A stretch of 33,004 bases of DNA, taken from NCBI GenBank assembly GCA_002478565.1, contig DLPC01000009.1, forward strand, positions 1 through 33,004, read 5' to 3'. The position numbers and the translations under genes are program-made. The DNA is from Flavobacteriales bacterium UBA7468 (lineage in GTDB: Bacteria; Bacteroidota; Bacteroidia; Flavobacteriales_D; Crocinitomicaceae). This document shows positions 7,373 through 14,995 of this stretch, piece after piece. Below the pieces are notes generated by a model that was not told the DNA's origin, made no database searches, and was given only the letters and a program-made list of their open reading frames with translations. Every line of letters begins with the position of its first letter. Position 1 is the stretch's first letter.

Positions 7373-7948
7373 ATGTTAGTTGAAATAAACGATAAAATTG
7401 TATCCACCCAAATCTTTGAAAAACAATTTGTGTGTGACTTAACTGCTTGTAAAGGTGCCTGCTGTATCGAAGGAGATGGCGGAGCTCCTGTTACAACAGA
7501 AGAAGTCAAGATCATCGAACAAAATTTAGAACACATCAAACCGTACATGCGGCCTGAGGGTATCTCAGCGATCGAAGCAAGCGGCGTTGTCTATCACGAT
7601 GAAGATTTTGAACCTGCGACTACTTTGGTCAACGGGAAAGAATGTGCTTTTGTCTATTTTGACCAAAGTAACACAGCCAAATGTGCTATTGAAAAAGCCC
7701 AGAGAGAAGGAAAAATTGATTTTATCAAACCAATTTCATGCCACCTCTACCCGATTCGTACGAAGCAATTCTCGGAATATACCGCACTTAACTATGAGAA
7801 ATGGGACATCTGTGAACCAGCTTGTGCCTGCGGTGAAAAGTTGAATGTTCCTGTCTATAAATTTTTGAAAGAACCACTCATCAGAGCCTTTGGGCCAGAA
7901 TTTTATCGAGAATTAGAAATTGTTGCAAAAGAATTAAACGAACAATAA
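7373..7948 (+). CDS. DUF3109 / YkgJ-type cysteine-cluster protein
   Basis: A 191-residue cytoplasmic protein with ten cysteines arranged in clusters: C21, C26, C30, C31 (CDLTACKGACC), C91, C104, C123 in ISCHLYP, and C147, C151, C153 (CEPACACG). This pattern and the phrases GACC-EGDGGAP and PISCHLYPIR place it in the DUF3109 family, common in Bacteroidota and related to the zinc/iron-chelating YkgJ group. The cysteines suggest a bound metal or iron-sulfur cluster; no enzymatic role is known to me. There is no signal peptide or membrane helix. It is a single-gene unit, divergent from rimP, ended by the hairpin at 7951-7982, and appears to be translated from a leaderless mRNA. Confidence 0.88.
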   Translation: MLVEINDKIVSTQIFEKQFVCDLTACKGACCIEGDGGAPVTTEEVKIIEQNLEHIKPYMRPEGISAIEASGVVYHDEDFEPATTLVNGKECAFVYFDQSNTAKCAIEKAQREGKIDFIKPISCHLYPIRTKQFSEYTALNYEKWDICEPACACGEKLNVPVYKFLKEPLIRAFGPEFYRELEIVAKELNEQ

Positions 7949-7950
7949 CT

Positions 7951-7982
7951 AAAAAAGGCCCGAAATTATTCGGGCCTTTTTT
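7951..7982. terminator. Bidirectional intrinsic terminator
   Basis: An A-tract (7951-7956), a perfect 8-bp stem GGCCCGAA/TTCGGGCC (7957-7964 with 7969-7976), an ATTA loop and a T-tract (7977-7982) make a symmetric terminator. It lies between the end of the DUF3109 gene (7948) and the end of coxA (8005), so it can stop transcription from both sides. Confidence 0.92.
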
Positions 7983-8004
7983 GTAGTATGTTTATAGCAA
8001 AATA

Positions 8005-9810
8005 TTAATGCTCTTCTTCACCAGCTTCAAGCGGAGTCGTTTGCGGAATGAAATCCTCGCTCGCACCTGGCTTAGAATAGTCATATGGCCAACGGTGAAC
8101 CACTGGTAATGCACCATGCCAGTTTCCGTGAATGCGCTCAACAGGTGTTGTCCATTCAAGCGTATTTGATTTCCAAGGGTTTTGCGGAGCTGCCGGACCT
8201 CTGAAAATACTGTAGAAGAAATTGAATAAGAACAAAACTTGACCCAACGCAGCAATAATAGCAAACACAGTGATCACTTCATTTAAATCTACCATCAGTT
8301 CGAATGATCCTTTATCGAATTCACTGTAAGCTGAGTAGTCATAATAACGACGCGGCGCTCCGGCAAGTCCAACAAAGTGCATTGGGAAGAATACACCATA
8401 GGCACCAACAATAGTAATCCAGAAATGTGCATAACCCAAACGCGTGTTCATCATGCGACCGAACATTTTAGGGAACCAATGGTAAACACCACCAAACATT
8501 CCGAATACAGCAGACATACCCATTACAATGTGGAAGTGAGCAACCACAAAATAAGTGTCATGCATCATGATGTCTAGTGCGGAGTCTGCTAGGATAATAC
8601 CAGTAACACCACCGGTGATGAATGTTGAAACAAGACCAATCGCAAATAACATAGCAGGTGTAAGCACCAATGAACCTTTCCAAAGAGTAGTGAGGTAGTT
8701 GAACACCTTAACAGCAGATGGAATAGCAATCAGAAGCGTTGTAAATACGAATACACTTCCTAAGAATGGGTTCATACCAGTCACAAACATGTGATGACCC
8801 CATACAATGAACGAAAGGAAACCAATAGCGAGGATAGAACCTATCATTGCCTTATAACCAAAGATTGGCTTACGTGCATTGGTTGCGATAATCTCGGAGG
8901 ATAAACCAAGCGCTGGTAATAGTACGATGTAAACCTCAGGGTGACCCAAGAACCAGAATAAGTGCTGATAAAGGATTGGTGAACCACCATGATTGGTTAA
9001 CATTTCACCACCAACGATGATATCTGAAAGGTAAAAAGATGTTCCCATTAAACGGTCCATGATCAAAAGCAAAGCCGCTGACAATAGAACTGGGAATGAA
9101 AGTACACCAAGGATTGCAGTTACAAAGAACGCCCAAATTGTCAAAGGCATGCGCGTCATGGTCATACCCTGTGTACGCAAGTTGATGATCGTTACGATGT
9201 AGTTCAATGAACCAAGTAATGATGAGGCAATAAAGATTGCCATTGAAAACAACCAAAGTGTCATACCTAGACCTGATCCAGATACAGCTTGAGGTAGTGC
9301 AGATAATGGTGGGTAGATCGTCCAACCAGCCATAGCAGGCCCTGACTCAACGAACAACGAAACCAACATAATGATTGAAGACAAAGCAAACAACCAGTAA
9401 GATAGCATGTTCATGAAGCCTGAAGCCATGTCACGTGCTCCGAGTTGTAGCGGAATGAGGATGTTTGAAAACGTACCTGACAAACCACCTGTCAATAAGA
9501 AGAAGACCATGATGGTACCATGGATGGTTACCAAACCAAGGTACATATCTTCCTTCAAAACACCGTTAGGAGCCCATTTTTCGCCGAGAAAGAAACTCAA
9601 GAAATCTGAACTTTCTCCTGGCCAAGCCAACTGAATACGAAATAAAATCGATAACATCATTGCTACCAGACCCATGAAAACTGCAGTCATTAAGAACTGC
9701 TTTCCGATCATTTTGTGGTCTTGTGAGAAGATGTATTTAGAGACAAAATGCTCCTCATGATGATGGTGATCCTCATGATGTCCGTGTGCGTGTGCGTCGT
9801 GTGAAGCCAT
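8005..9810 (-). CDS. coxA: Cytochrome c oxidase subunit I (aa3-type, A1 family)
   Basis: The catalytic subunit of the heme-copper oxidase, reducing O2 to water and pumping protons; it should span the inner membrane 12 times. All ligands are visible in the 601 residues: His97 (IHGTIM) and His427 for the low-spin heme, His425 (AHFHIVMG) for the high-spin heme, and His290, His339 and His340 for CuB. GHPEVY at 289-294 carries the D-channel Glu292 and the cross-linked Tyr294, which defines the A1 class. The N-terminus is strikingly His-rich: ten His in the first 21 residues before FVSKYIFSQDHKMIG. Last gene of the ACIII-oxidase operon, 25 bases after coxB; subunits III and IV are not encoded here. 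Confidence 0.98.
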   Translation of the reverse strand: MASHDAHAHGHHEDHHHHEEHFVSKYIFSQDHKMIGKQFLMTAVFMGLVAMMLSILFRIQLAWPGESSDFLSFFLGEKWAPNGVLKEDMYLGLVTIHGTIMVFFLLTGGLSGTFSNILIPLQLGARDMASGFMNMLSYWLFALSSIIMLVSLFVESGPAMAGWTIYPPLSALPQAVSGSGLGMTLWLFSMAIFIASSLLGSLNYIVTIINLRTQGMTMTRMPLTIWAFFVTAILGVLSFPVLLSAALLLIMDRLMGTSFYLSDIIVGGEMLTNHGGSPILYQHLFWFLGHPEVYIVLLPALGLSSEIIATNARKPIFGYKAMIGSILAIGFLSFIVWGHHMFVTGMNPFLGSVFVFTTLLIAIPSAVKVFNYLTTLWKGSLVLTPAMLFAIGLVSTFITGGVTGIILADSALDIMMHDTYFVVAHFHIVMGMSAVFGMFGGVYHWFPKMFGRMMNTRLGYAHFWITIVGAYGVFFPMHFVGLAGAPRRYYDYSAYSEFDKGSFELMVDLNEVITVFAIIAALGQVLFLFNFFYSIFRGPAAPQNPWKSNTLEWTTPVERIHGNWHGALPVVHRWPYDYSKPGASEDFIPQTTPLEAGEEEH

Positions 9811-9835
9811 TTTTTATTTTTTTATCGTTGCTAAA

Positions 9836-11071
9836 TTAATTCATCGTTACTGCTGTAGTATCAGCTGGTGCTGGCGTTGCCGGAGCAGCTGCTACAGGGA
9901 AATATTGATCTTTGAATGTTTGCGATTTCTTGCCAGCCATCCATCTGTTGTAGGCAGGTTTGTCAAGAACCACGACAACCATTTTCATTTTGTAGTGAGC
10001 ACCTCCACAAATCTTGTTACACATGAGAATGTAATTGAAAGTCGCGTCGTTTTTCTCTTCGCGCATTTCAGCTGTAGTTTTGTTTGGCGTAAATTTCATG
10101 CGTGTAGCCATTCCAGGTACAGCATTCATTTGTGCACGGAAATGCGGGAAATAAGCTGAGTGGATGACGTCTTTGGCACGCAATGCTATTTCATATTGCT
10201 GCCCTTTACAAAGGTAAAGTGTATCTTTTTGAATGATGTCATCCCAAGCAGAAGCGTCCAACTTTTTATTGTGGTTTTGCTTCATTTGGGTTAGAAAGCG
10301 ATACAAACGCTCTTTTCTAGAAAGATCAGTGCGGAGCACAGCTACAGTGGAGTCACTCAAGACTGTGTCGCGGTTATTGAGGAGCTTTTGTAAGGAATGG
10401 ATTCCGGTTGCACCATTTAACATATTGTTCAATGAAGAATCAATAGTGTTAGAAGTCAATAAAGCCAGCTCGTTGTTATCTAGAGTAAGTTTGTAATCGT
10501 ACAAACCAAGCGTGTTGTCAGCTCCTGAATAACGTGCAGTCCAGTCAAATTGCTTGGAGAATAATTCAATTTTTACGGCCTCTGGCTTAGATTCACCTGT
10601 TAAGTGGCCCCAAGTTTGAAGACCTAGGATGATAATCACGGCAAGAACAATTGCTGGAACAACCGTCCAAAGCATCTCGAGTTTGTTGTTGTGCGGATAA
10701 TAGAAAGCCGGAACACCTGGTTTTCTTACATATCTCCAAGTGAAGAAGAATAACAAAAAGTTAGTGAAAAAGAATACAGAAATAATAATGACAAAATTCA
10801 AATTCAATAACCAGTCCATTTCAACACCTTCGTCAGAAGCTGCAGAACCACGCCCAGTCCAGCCATAGGCAGACATCAGGTAAATAAAGAAGCCGAATAA
10901 CAAAAACATAAAGCCAAACATCATGCGGCCATTTAGGTTGTTGTCTCGGTTTGAAATTTCGTGTTCTTGGTTCTTACGAAGCTTCGAAGAAATTTCATAA
11001 ACTCGCACAAGTTGTGCGATGGCGATTGCGCCTAAAACAATGACAAGTAAAACTATCAATTTATTTTCCAT
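9836..11071 (-). CDS. coxB: Cytochrome c oxidase subunit II (CuA subunit) with an insertion
   Basis: Subunit II accepts electrons from cytochrome c or ACIII through the binuclear CuA centre and passes them to CoxA. The 411 residues have four hydrophobic helices (about 5-22, 53-66, 93-112 and 134-154), two more than the minimal subunit. The periplasmic cupredoxin domain follows. CuA ligands are visible: His304 (DVIHSAYFPHFRAQM), Cys351, Cys355, His359 and Met362 in CNKICGGAHYKM. The residue between the two cysteines, usually Glu, is Lys353. Residues about 204-275 form a charged, helix-rich insertion between the first cupredoxin strands and KGQQYEIALRAKD, making the protein longer than most homologues I know. 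The C-terminus is Ala/Pro-rich. It follows actF by 25 bases. Confidence 0.96.
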   Translation of the reverse strand: MENKLIVLLVIVLGAIAIAQLVRVYEISSKLRKNQEHEISNRDNNLNGRMMFGFMFLLFGFFIYLMSAYGWTGRGSAASDEGVEMDWLLNLNFVIIISVFFFTNFLLFFFTWRYVRKPGVPAFYYPHNNKLEMLWTVVPAIVLAVIIILGLQTWGHLTGESKPEAVKIELFSKQFDWTARYSGADNTLGLYDYKLTLDNNELALLTSNTIDSSLNNMLNGATGIHSLQKLLNNRDTVLSDSTVAVLRTDLSRKERLYRFLTQMKQNHNKKLDASAWDDIIQKDTLYLCKGQQYEIALRAKDVIHSAYFPHFRAQMNAVPGMATRMKFTPNKTTAEMREEKNDATFNYILMCNKICGGAHYKMKMVVVVLDKPAYNRWMAGKKSQTFKDQYFPVAAAPATPAPADTTAVTMN

Positions 11072-11096
11072 GACTTATAGATAATGTCTTGTTAGA

Positions 11097-12284
11097 TTAA
11101 ATTTCGTGGTGATTAGATTCATCCAAGAATGGGTGATTTACAGGCGTAAGCGGTGCCTTGCTCAAGTTGCGTAGTATTACAAAAATGAACACACCAGCCA
11201 TTAATAATGCCATTCCGATTTCTAAGGCACCAATGTTTGCATTTTGTCCCATTGCGCCGGCTGATACCATGATGTAAACATCTAGCCAGTGCCCAGCCAA
11301 AATTGTCAGACCTACTGCAGTTAATATACCCGCATTTCTTTTAGCGTCGCGAGACATTAAGATCAACATTGGAAAAGCAAAGTTGATAATGAACATACCA
11401 AAGTATAAAAACTTAAAGTGTGCAATTCTTGTTTGGAAGTAAATCACTTCTTCACCGATATTGGCATACCAAATCAGCATGAACTGTGAAAACCACATGT
11501 ATGACCAAAGGAAAGAAGTAGCAAATGTCCATTTACCGAGGTCATGGATGTGTGAGTCGTTTACTTTCTCTAGGTGACCTAATTTTTTTAGATAAAGCGT
11601 AGTTAAAACCAAAACGACCATTGTTGAACACCACATACCTGCGAATGTGTACCAACCAAACAAGGTAGAGAACCAGTGCACATCAATAGACATGATCCAA
11701 TCCCAAGCAGATGTTGAACTAAACACCGCAAAGAATACTAAGAATAATGCACCACGCTTGTAGTTCTTGAAGTGTAATTCTGTGCCACCTACTTTATCTT
11801 CTTCAAGTGAGCGGCGTTTGAAACCTCTCCAGAATAAGAAATAGGTTGTGAAGTAAGCAATAGTTCTGATCCAGAAAAATACTGGATTTAAGTAGGCTGC
11901 TTTGTGACGTACTACTTCATCATGAGCTTGAACTTCTGGGTCCATCCAAGAATAGATGTGAGCACCATCGGCAATTGTGATAACTAAAAGTACAACACCT
12001 AAAATGGCCATACCAACCGGTAAGAAACCAGCTACAGCTTCGATCACACGCTTAACCGCTGCATACCATCCTGTTTCAGTTGCATATTTCAATGCGAGGA
12101 AGAATAAAGCGCCAAGACCAATGGCAAAGAAGAAGAATCCGCTAATGAGGGCTGAAGCCATGAAGCGGGTAAAGAAATGATGATCTCCCGCAGCAATAGC
12201 GGCACCAATTATTGTGAGTAACAAACCAACTCCCATGAGTCCGAATGCTACATTTTTCGCTTTTTTGGTTATTTGAAATTCCAT
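11097..12284 (-). CDS. actF: ACIII membrane subunit ActF
   Basis: A 395-residue polytopic membrane protein with about ten helices and no cofactor motifs, in the last act position immediately after the ActE cytochrome. Position, length and features such as SAWDWIMSIDVHWFSTLFGWY and the repeated aromatic membrane segments match ActF, the smaller NrfD/PsrC-like subunit of the quinol:cytochrome c oxidoreductase. In solved ACIII structures ActC holds the quinol site and ActF is its structural homologue, possibly part of a proton path. The start at 12284 (MEFQITKKAKNVAFG) is the only suitable one, 11 bases past actE. Confidence 0.92.
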   Translation of the reverse strand: MEFQITKKAKNVAFGLMGVGLLLTIIGAAIAAGDHHFFTRFMASALISGFFFFAIGLGALFFLALKYATETGWYAAVKRVIEAVAGFLPVGMAILGVVLLVITIADGAHIYSWMDPEVQAHDEVVRHKAAYLNPVFFWIRTIAYFTTYFLFWRGFKRRSLEEDKVGGTELHFKNYKRGALFLVFFAVFSSTSAWDWIMSIDVHWFSTLFGWYTFAGMWCSTMVVLVLTTLYLKKLGHLEKVNDSHIHDLGKWTFATSFLWSYMWFSQFMLIWYANIGEEVIYFQTRIAHFKFLYFGMFIINFAFPMLILMSRDAKRNAGILTAVGLTILAGHWLDVYIMVSAGAMGQNANIGALEIGMALLMAGVFIFVILRNLSKAPLTPVNHPFLDESNHHEI

Positions 12285-12295
12285 TGCTCTGTTGA

Positions 12296-13027
12296 TTATT
12301 TCGCGTTAGTCGTGTCTGAAACAGTTGCTACTACAGCAGCGCCAGTGGCATCAAATTTTCCGTAGTTGGCATCCTGTAAGCGGTGGATATAATGAATGAT
12401 AGTCCAGATTTCTTTCTTGTTCAAGATAGAACCATGTGCTCCCATCATCCCTTTGCCGTAATAAATTGAGTAAAACATTTGACCCTCTGTTGCAGCAATA
12501 CCTACGTAGTTTGGCACACCCGAATAAGCGCCACTTGCAACCATTGGACCATTACCATCACCTTTTTCACCGTGACAATGCTGACACATTGCAGTGAAGA
12601 GTTCTTTACCTTTTGTAATAACCGCTTCAGCATTGCTTGCATTGATCAATAATGGATTTTTGTCAGCAACTGCTAAAGTGTATTCGTCTGCAGTTGAGTA
12701 ATCCCAACCATAAAGGCCGTGTGTTTCGCGGAAAGCTACATTTGGCTTACGGAAATAAGGTAGCATGAGTTTTACCTCAGTTGAATCCGTTCCATAAAAT
12801 GGAATGGTATTGCGAGGCGGTGTCATTGCAGACAACCGTCCTTTTTTAGAGTCATCGATACGGCCACGGACTTCTCCGTAGTCTACGTAAGTTTCAATAC
12901 CTGGCGTGCGGTACATGTCTGGTGCATATTCTAACCCTGGGCTGTCTGCATTAGACACACAAGAGTTTAGAAGCAATGACAGTGTCAAGGCTGCTCCACT
13001 AAATGCTGTGTAAACGATCTTTTTCAT
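12296..13027 (-). CDS. actE: ACIII monoheme cytochrome c lipoprotein ActE
   Basis: A 243-residue exported lipoprotein: MKKIVYTAFSGAALTLSLLL followed by a lipobox ending at Cys23 (LLNSC), so it is anchored on the periplasmic face. One class I heme site is visible, CQHCH at 148-152, with a likely Met axial ligand in GKGMMGAHG (about 194-195). In ACIII this monoheme subunit is the exit point that hands electrons to cytochrome c or directly to the oxidase. The N-terminal region (about 35-110) with YVDYGEVRGRID and TPPRNTIPFYG is the usual ActE extension that packs on the complex. It lies between actD and actF with gaps of about 12 bases. Confidence 0.95.
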   Translation of the reverse strand: MKKIVYTAFSGAALTLSLLLNSCVSNADSPGLEYAPDMYRTPGIETYVDYGEVRGRIDDSKKGRLSAMTPPRNTIPFYGTDSTEVKLMLPYFRKPNVAFRETHGLYGWDYSTADEYTLAVADKNPLLINASNAEAVITKGKELFTAMCQHCHGEKGDGNGPMVASGAYSGVPNYVGIAATEGQMFYSIYYGKGMMGAHGSILNKKEIWTIIHYIHRLQDANYGKFDATGAAVVATVSDTTNAK

Positions 13028-13039
13028 GTGACCCTGTAC

Positions 13040-13576
13040 TTATTTAATTTCTTTTTTATCGAGTTCGAGGTAACCGATCTCTTGCAACATGCTGTCGAGC
13101 TCTGCTTCAGTTACACTGTGATTTTCACTCAAACGAATTTCCATCACAAATTTGTCATCTGTGGTGCGTGGATCCGGATTTTGAGCGGGCATTCCTGGTA
13201 ATGTTTTATTGCGCAACAAGTATGTAATTGCCATACCGTGTGCTGCACACATGACTGTAAACTCAAAACTAATTGGAACGAAAGCCAACATATTCTCGAG
13301 ATAAGAGAAGTTTGGCTTACCACCAATATTCATCGGCCAGTCTACCACCATGAAATAACGCATCCCGATAGTAGCCAAGGTAAGACCAATTAGACCATAT
13401 AAGAAAGCCATGATTCCGAGACGGGTATTTTTTACACCAATAATTGGGTCAATACCGTGAATTGGGAATGGAGAAAAAACCTCTGAGATTTTTACACCTT
13501 TTGAGACGAGCTTTTTAGCGCTGTGCTTGAGCACTTCGTCGTCATCATACATTACGTATAGAACTTTATCTGACAT
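13040..13576 (-). CDS. actD: ACIII subunit ActD (DUF3341)
   Basis: A 178-residue protein with a cytoplasmic N-terminal domain (MSDKVLYVMYDDDEVLKHSA), the motif FSPFPIHGID, and two membrane helices (about 54-75 and 97-120), as in the DUF3341 family. ActD is a structural subunit of ACIII sitting next to ActC. The C-terminal 40 residues, with SVTEAELDSMLQEIGYLELD, look like a short helical tail. It starts nine bases after the actC stop and ends 12 bases before actE. Confidence 0.94.
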   Translation of the reverse strand: MSDKVLYVMYDDDEVLKHSAKKLVSKGVKISEVFSPFPIHGIDPIIGVKNTRLGIMAFLYGLIGLTLATIGMRYFMVVDWPMNIGGKPNFSYLENMLAFVPISFEFTVMCAAHGMAITYLLRNKTLPGMPAQNPDPRTTDDKFVMEIRLSENHSVTEAELDSMLQEIGYLELDKKEIK

Positions 13577-13585
13577 AGCCTTTGC

Positions 13586-14974
13586 TTAATGATGTTTGTG
13601 ATAATCTGGTGATTCTTTGTAAGACTGACCCGAACCTTTGAGGATCGTTTTGACTTCATTGAGAGCCAATACCGGGAAGTAGCGAGCAAACAATAAGAAG
13701 AATACGAAGAATAGACCGATGGTACCTAAATAAACCGCGATATCGATATGGCTTGGGAAGTGCATACTCCATGCAGCTGGAATGTAGTCACGGTGGATAG
13801 AAGTTACGATAATTACATAACGCTCAAACCACATACCGATGTTTACTACGATTGAAATGAAGAAAGTAAACAAAAGGCTGCGACGCAAACGACGGATCCA
13901 CATTAACTGCGGAGAAATTACGTTACAAGTCATCATTGACCAGTATGCCCACCAGTAAGGACCAGTTGCACGGTTGATGAAAGCATAAGATTCGTACTCA
14001 ACACCAGAATACCAAGAGATAAACAACTCAGTGATATAGGCCGTACCTACGATAGATCCGGTTACCATGATCACGATGTTCATGTATTCCACGTGTTTCG
14101 TATGGATGTAGGCTTCAAGACCCATTGCTTTACGCATGATGAGCAAGAGCGTTTGTACCATGGCAAAACCTGAGAATACCGCACCTGCTACGAAGTAAGG
14201 AGGGAAAATTGTAGTGTGCCATCCAGGAATAACAGAAGTGGCAAAGTCAAAAGATACGATGGAGTGAACCGAGAATACGAGTGGCGTAGCCAAACCAGCC
14301 AAAACCAATGAAACGAGTTCAAAACGATTCCAGTGCTTCGCACGGCCAGACCAACCAAAAGAAAGAATGCTGTACATCTTTTTAGCTAATGGTTTTTTAG
14401 CGCGGTCACGGATAGTTGCGAAGTCAGGAATAAGACCAATGTACCAGAATACGAGTGATACAGAAAGGTACGTTGAAATCGCAAAAACGTCCCAGAGAAG
14501 TGGAGAGTTAAAGTTAACCCATAAAGAACCAAATTGGTTTGGAATAGGCATTACCCAATAACCAACCCATAAACGACCCATGTGAATGAGTGGGAACGTA
14601 CCCGCCATGAATACGGCAAAGATGGTCATGGCCTCCGCTGAACGGTTGATCGCCATACGCCATTTTTGACGAAACAATAAGAGTACGGCTGAGATAAGTG
14701 TACCGGCGTGACCGATACCTACCCACCAAACGAAGTTGGTGATATCCCATGCCCAACCAATTGTTTTGTTCAGACCCCAAACTCCGATACCAGTACCTAA
14801 TAGATACATGATGCTTCCGACTCCGTACAAACCAATAACAAGGGCGATTCCGAAGAGGATATACCACATTTTTGGCGCCTTGTCCTCAATTGGACGACAT
14901 ACATCTTCTGTTACGTCATGATAGGTCTTATGACCTAAGATGAGGGGCTCTCTGATTGCTGCTTCCTTTTGCAT
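13586..14974 (-). CDS. actC: ACIII quinol-binding membrane subunit ActC (NrfD/PsrC family)
   Basis: A 462-residue polytopic protein with about ten membrane helices. It belongs to the NrfD/PsrC family and carries the family's ACIII signatures such as NFVWWVGIGHAGTLISAVLL, HMGRLWVGYWVMPIPNQFG and HSIVSFDFATSVIPGWHTT. In ACIII ActC contains the quinol oxidation site at the periplasmic side under ActB. The conserved His/Asp residues in these segments are candidates for quinol and proton handling. It starts 21 bases after actB and is followed closely by actD. Confidence 0.96.
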   Translation of the reverse strand: MQKEAAIREPLILGHKTYHDVTEDVCRPIEDKAPKMWYILFGIALVIGLYGVGSIMYLLGTGIGVWGLNKTIGWAWDITNFVWWVGIGHAGTLISAVLLLFRQKWRMAINRSAEAMTIFAVFMAGTFPLIHMGRLWVGYWVMPIPNQFGSLWVNFNSPLLWDVFAISTYLSVSLVFWYIGLIPDFATIRDRAKKPLAKKMYSILSFGWSGRAKHWNRFELVSLVLAGLATPLVFSVHSIVSFDFATSVIPGWHTTIFPPYFVAGAVFSGFAMVQTLLLIMRKAMGLEAYIHTKHVEYMNIVIMVTGSIVGTAYITELFISWYSGVEYESYAFINRATGPYWWAYWSMMTCNVISPQLMWIRRLRRSLLFTFFISIVVNIGMWFERYVIIVTSIHRDYIPAAWSMHFPSHIDIAVYLGTIGLFFVFFLLFARYFPVLALNEVKTILKGSGQSYKESPDYHKHH

Positions 14975-14995
14975 TGCAGTAGTTTAATTGAATGA

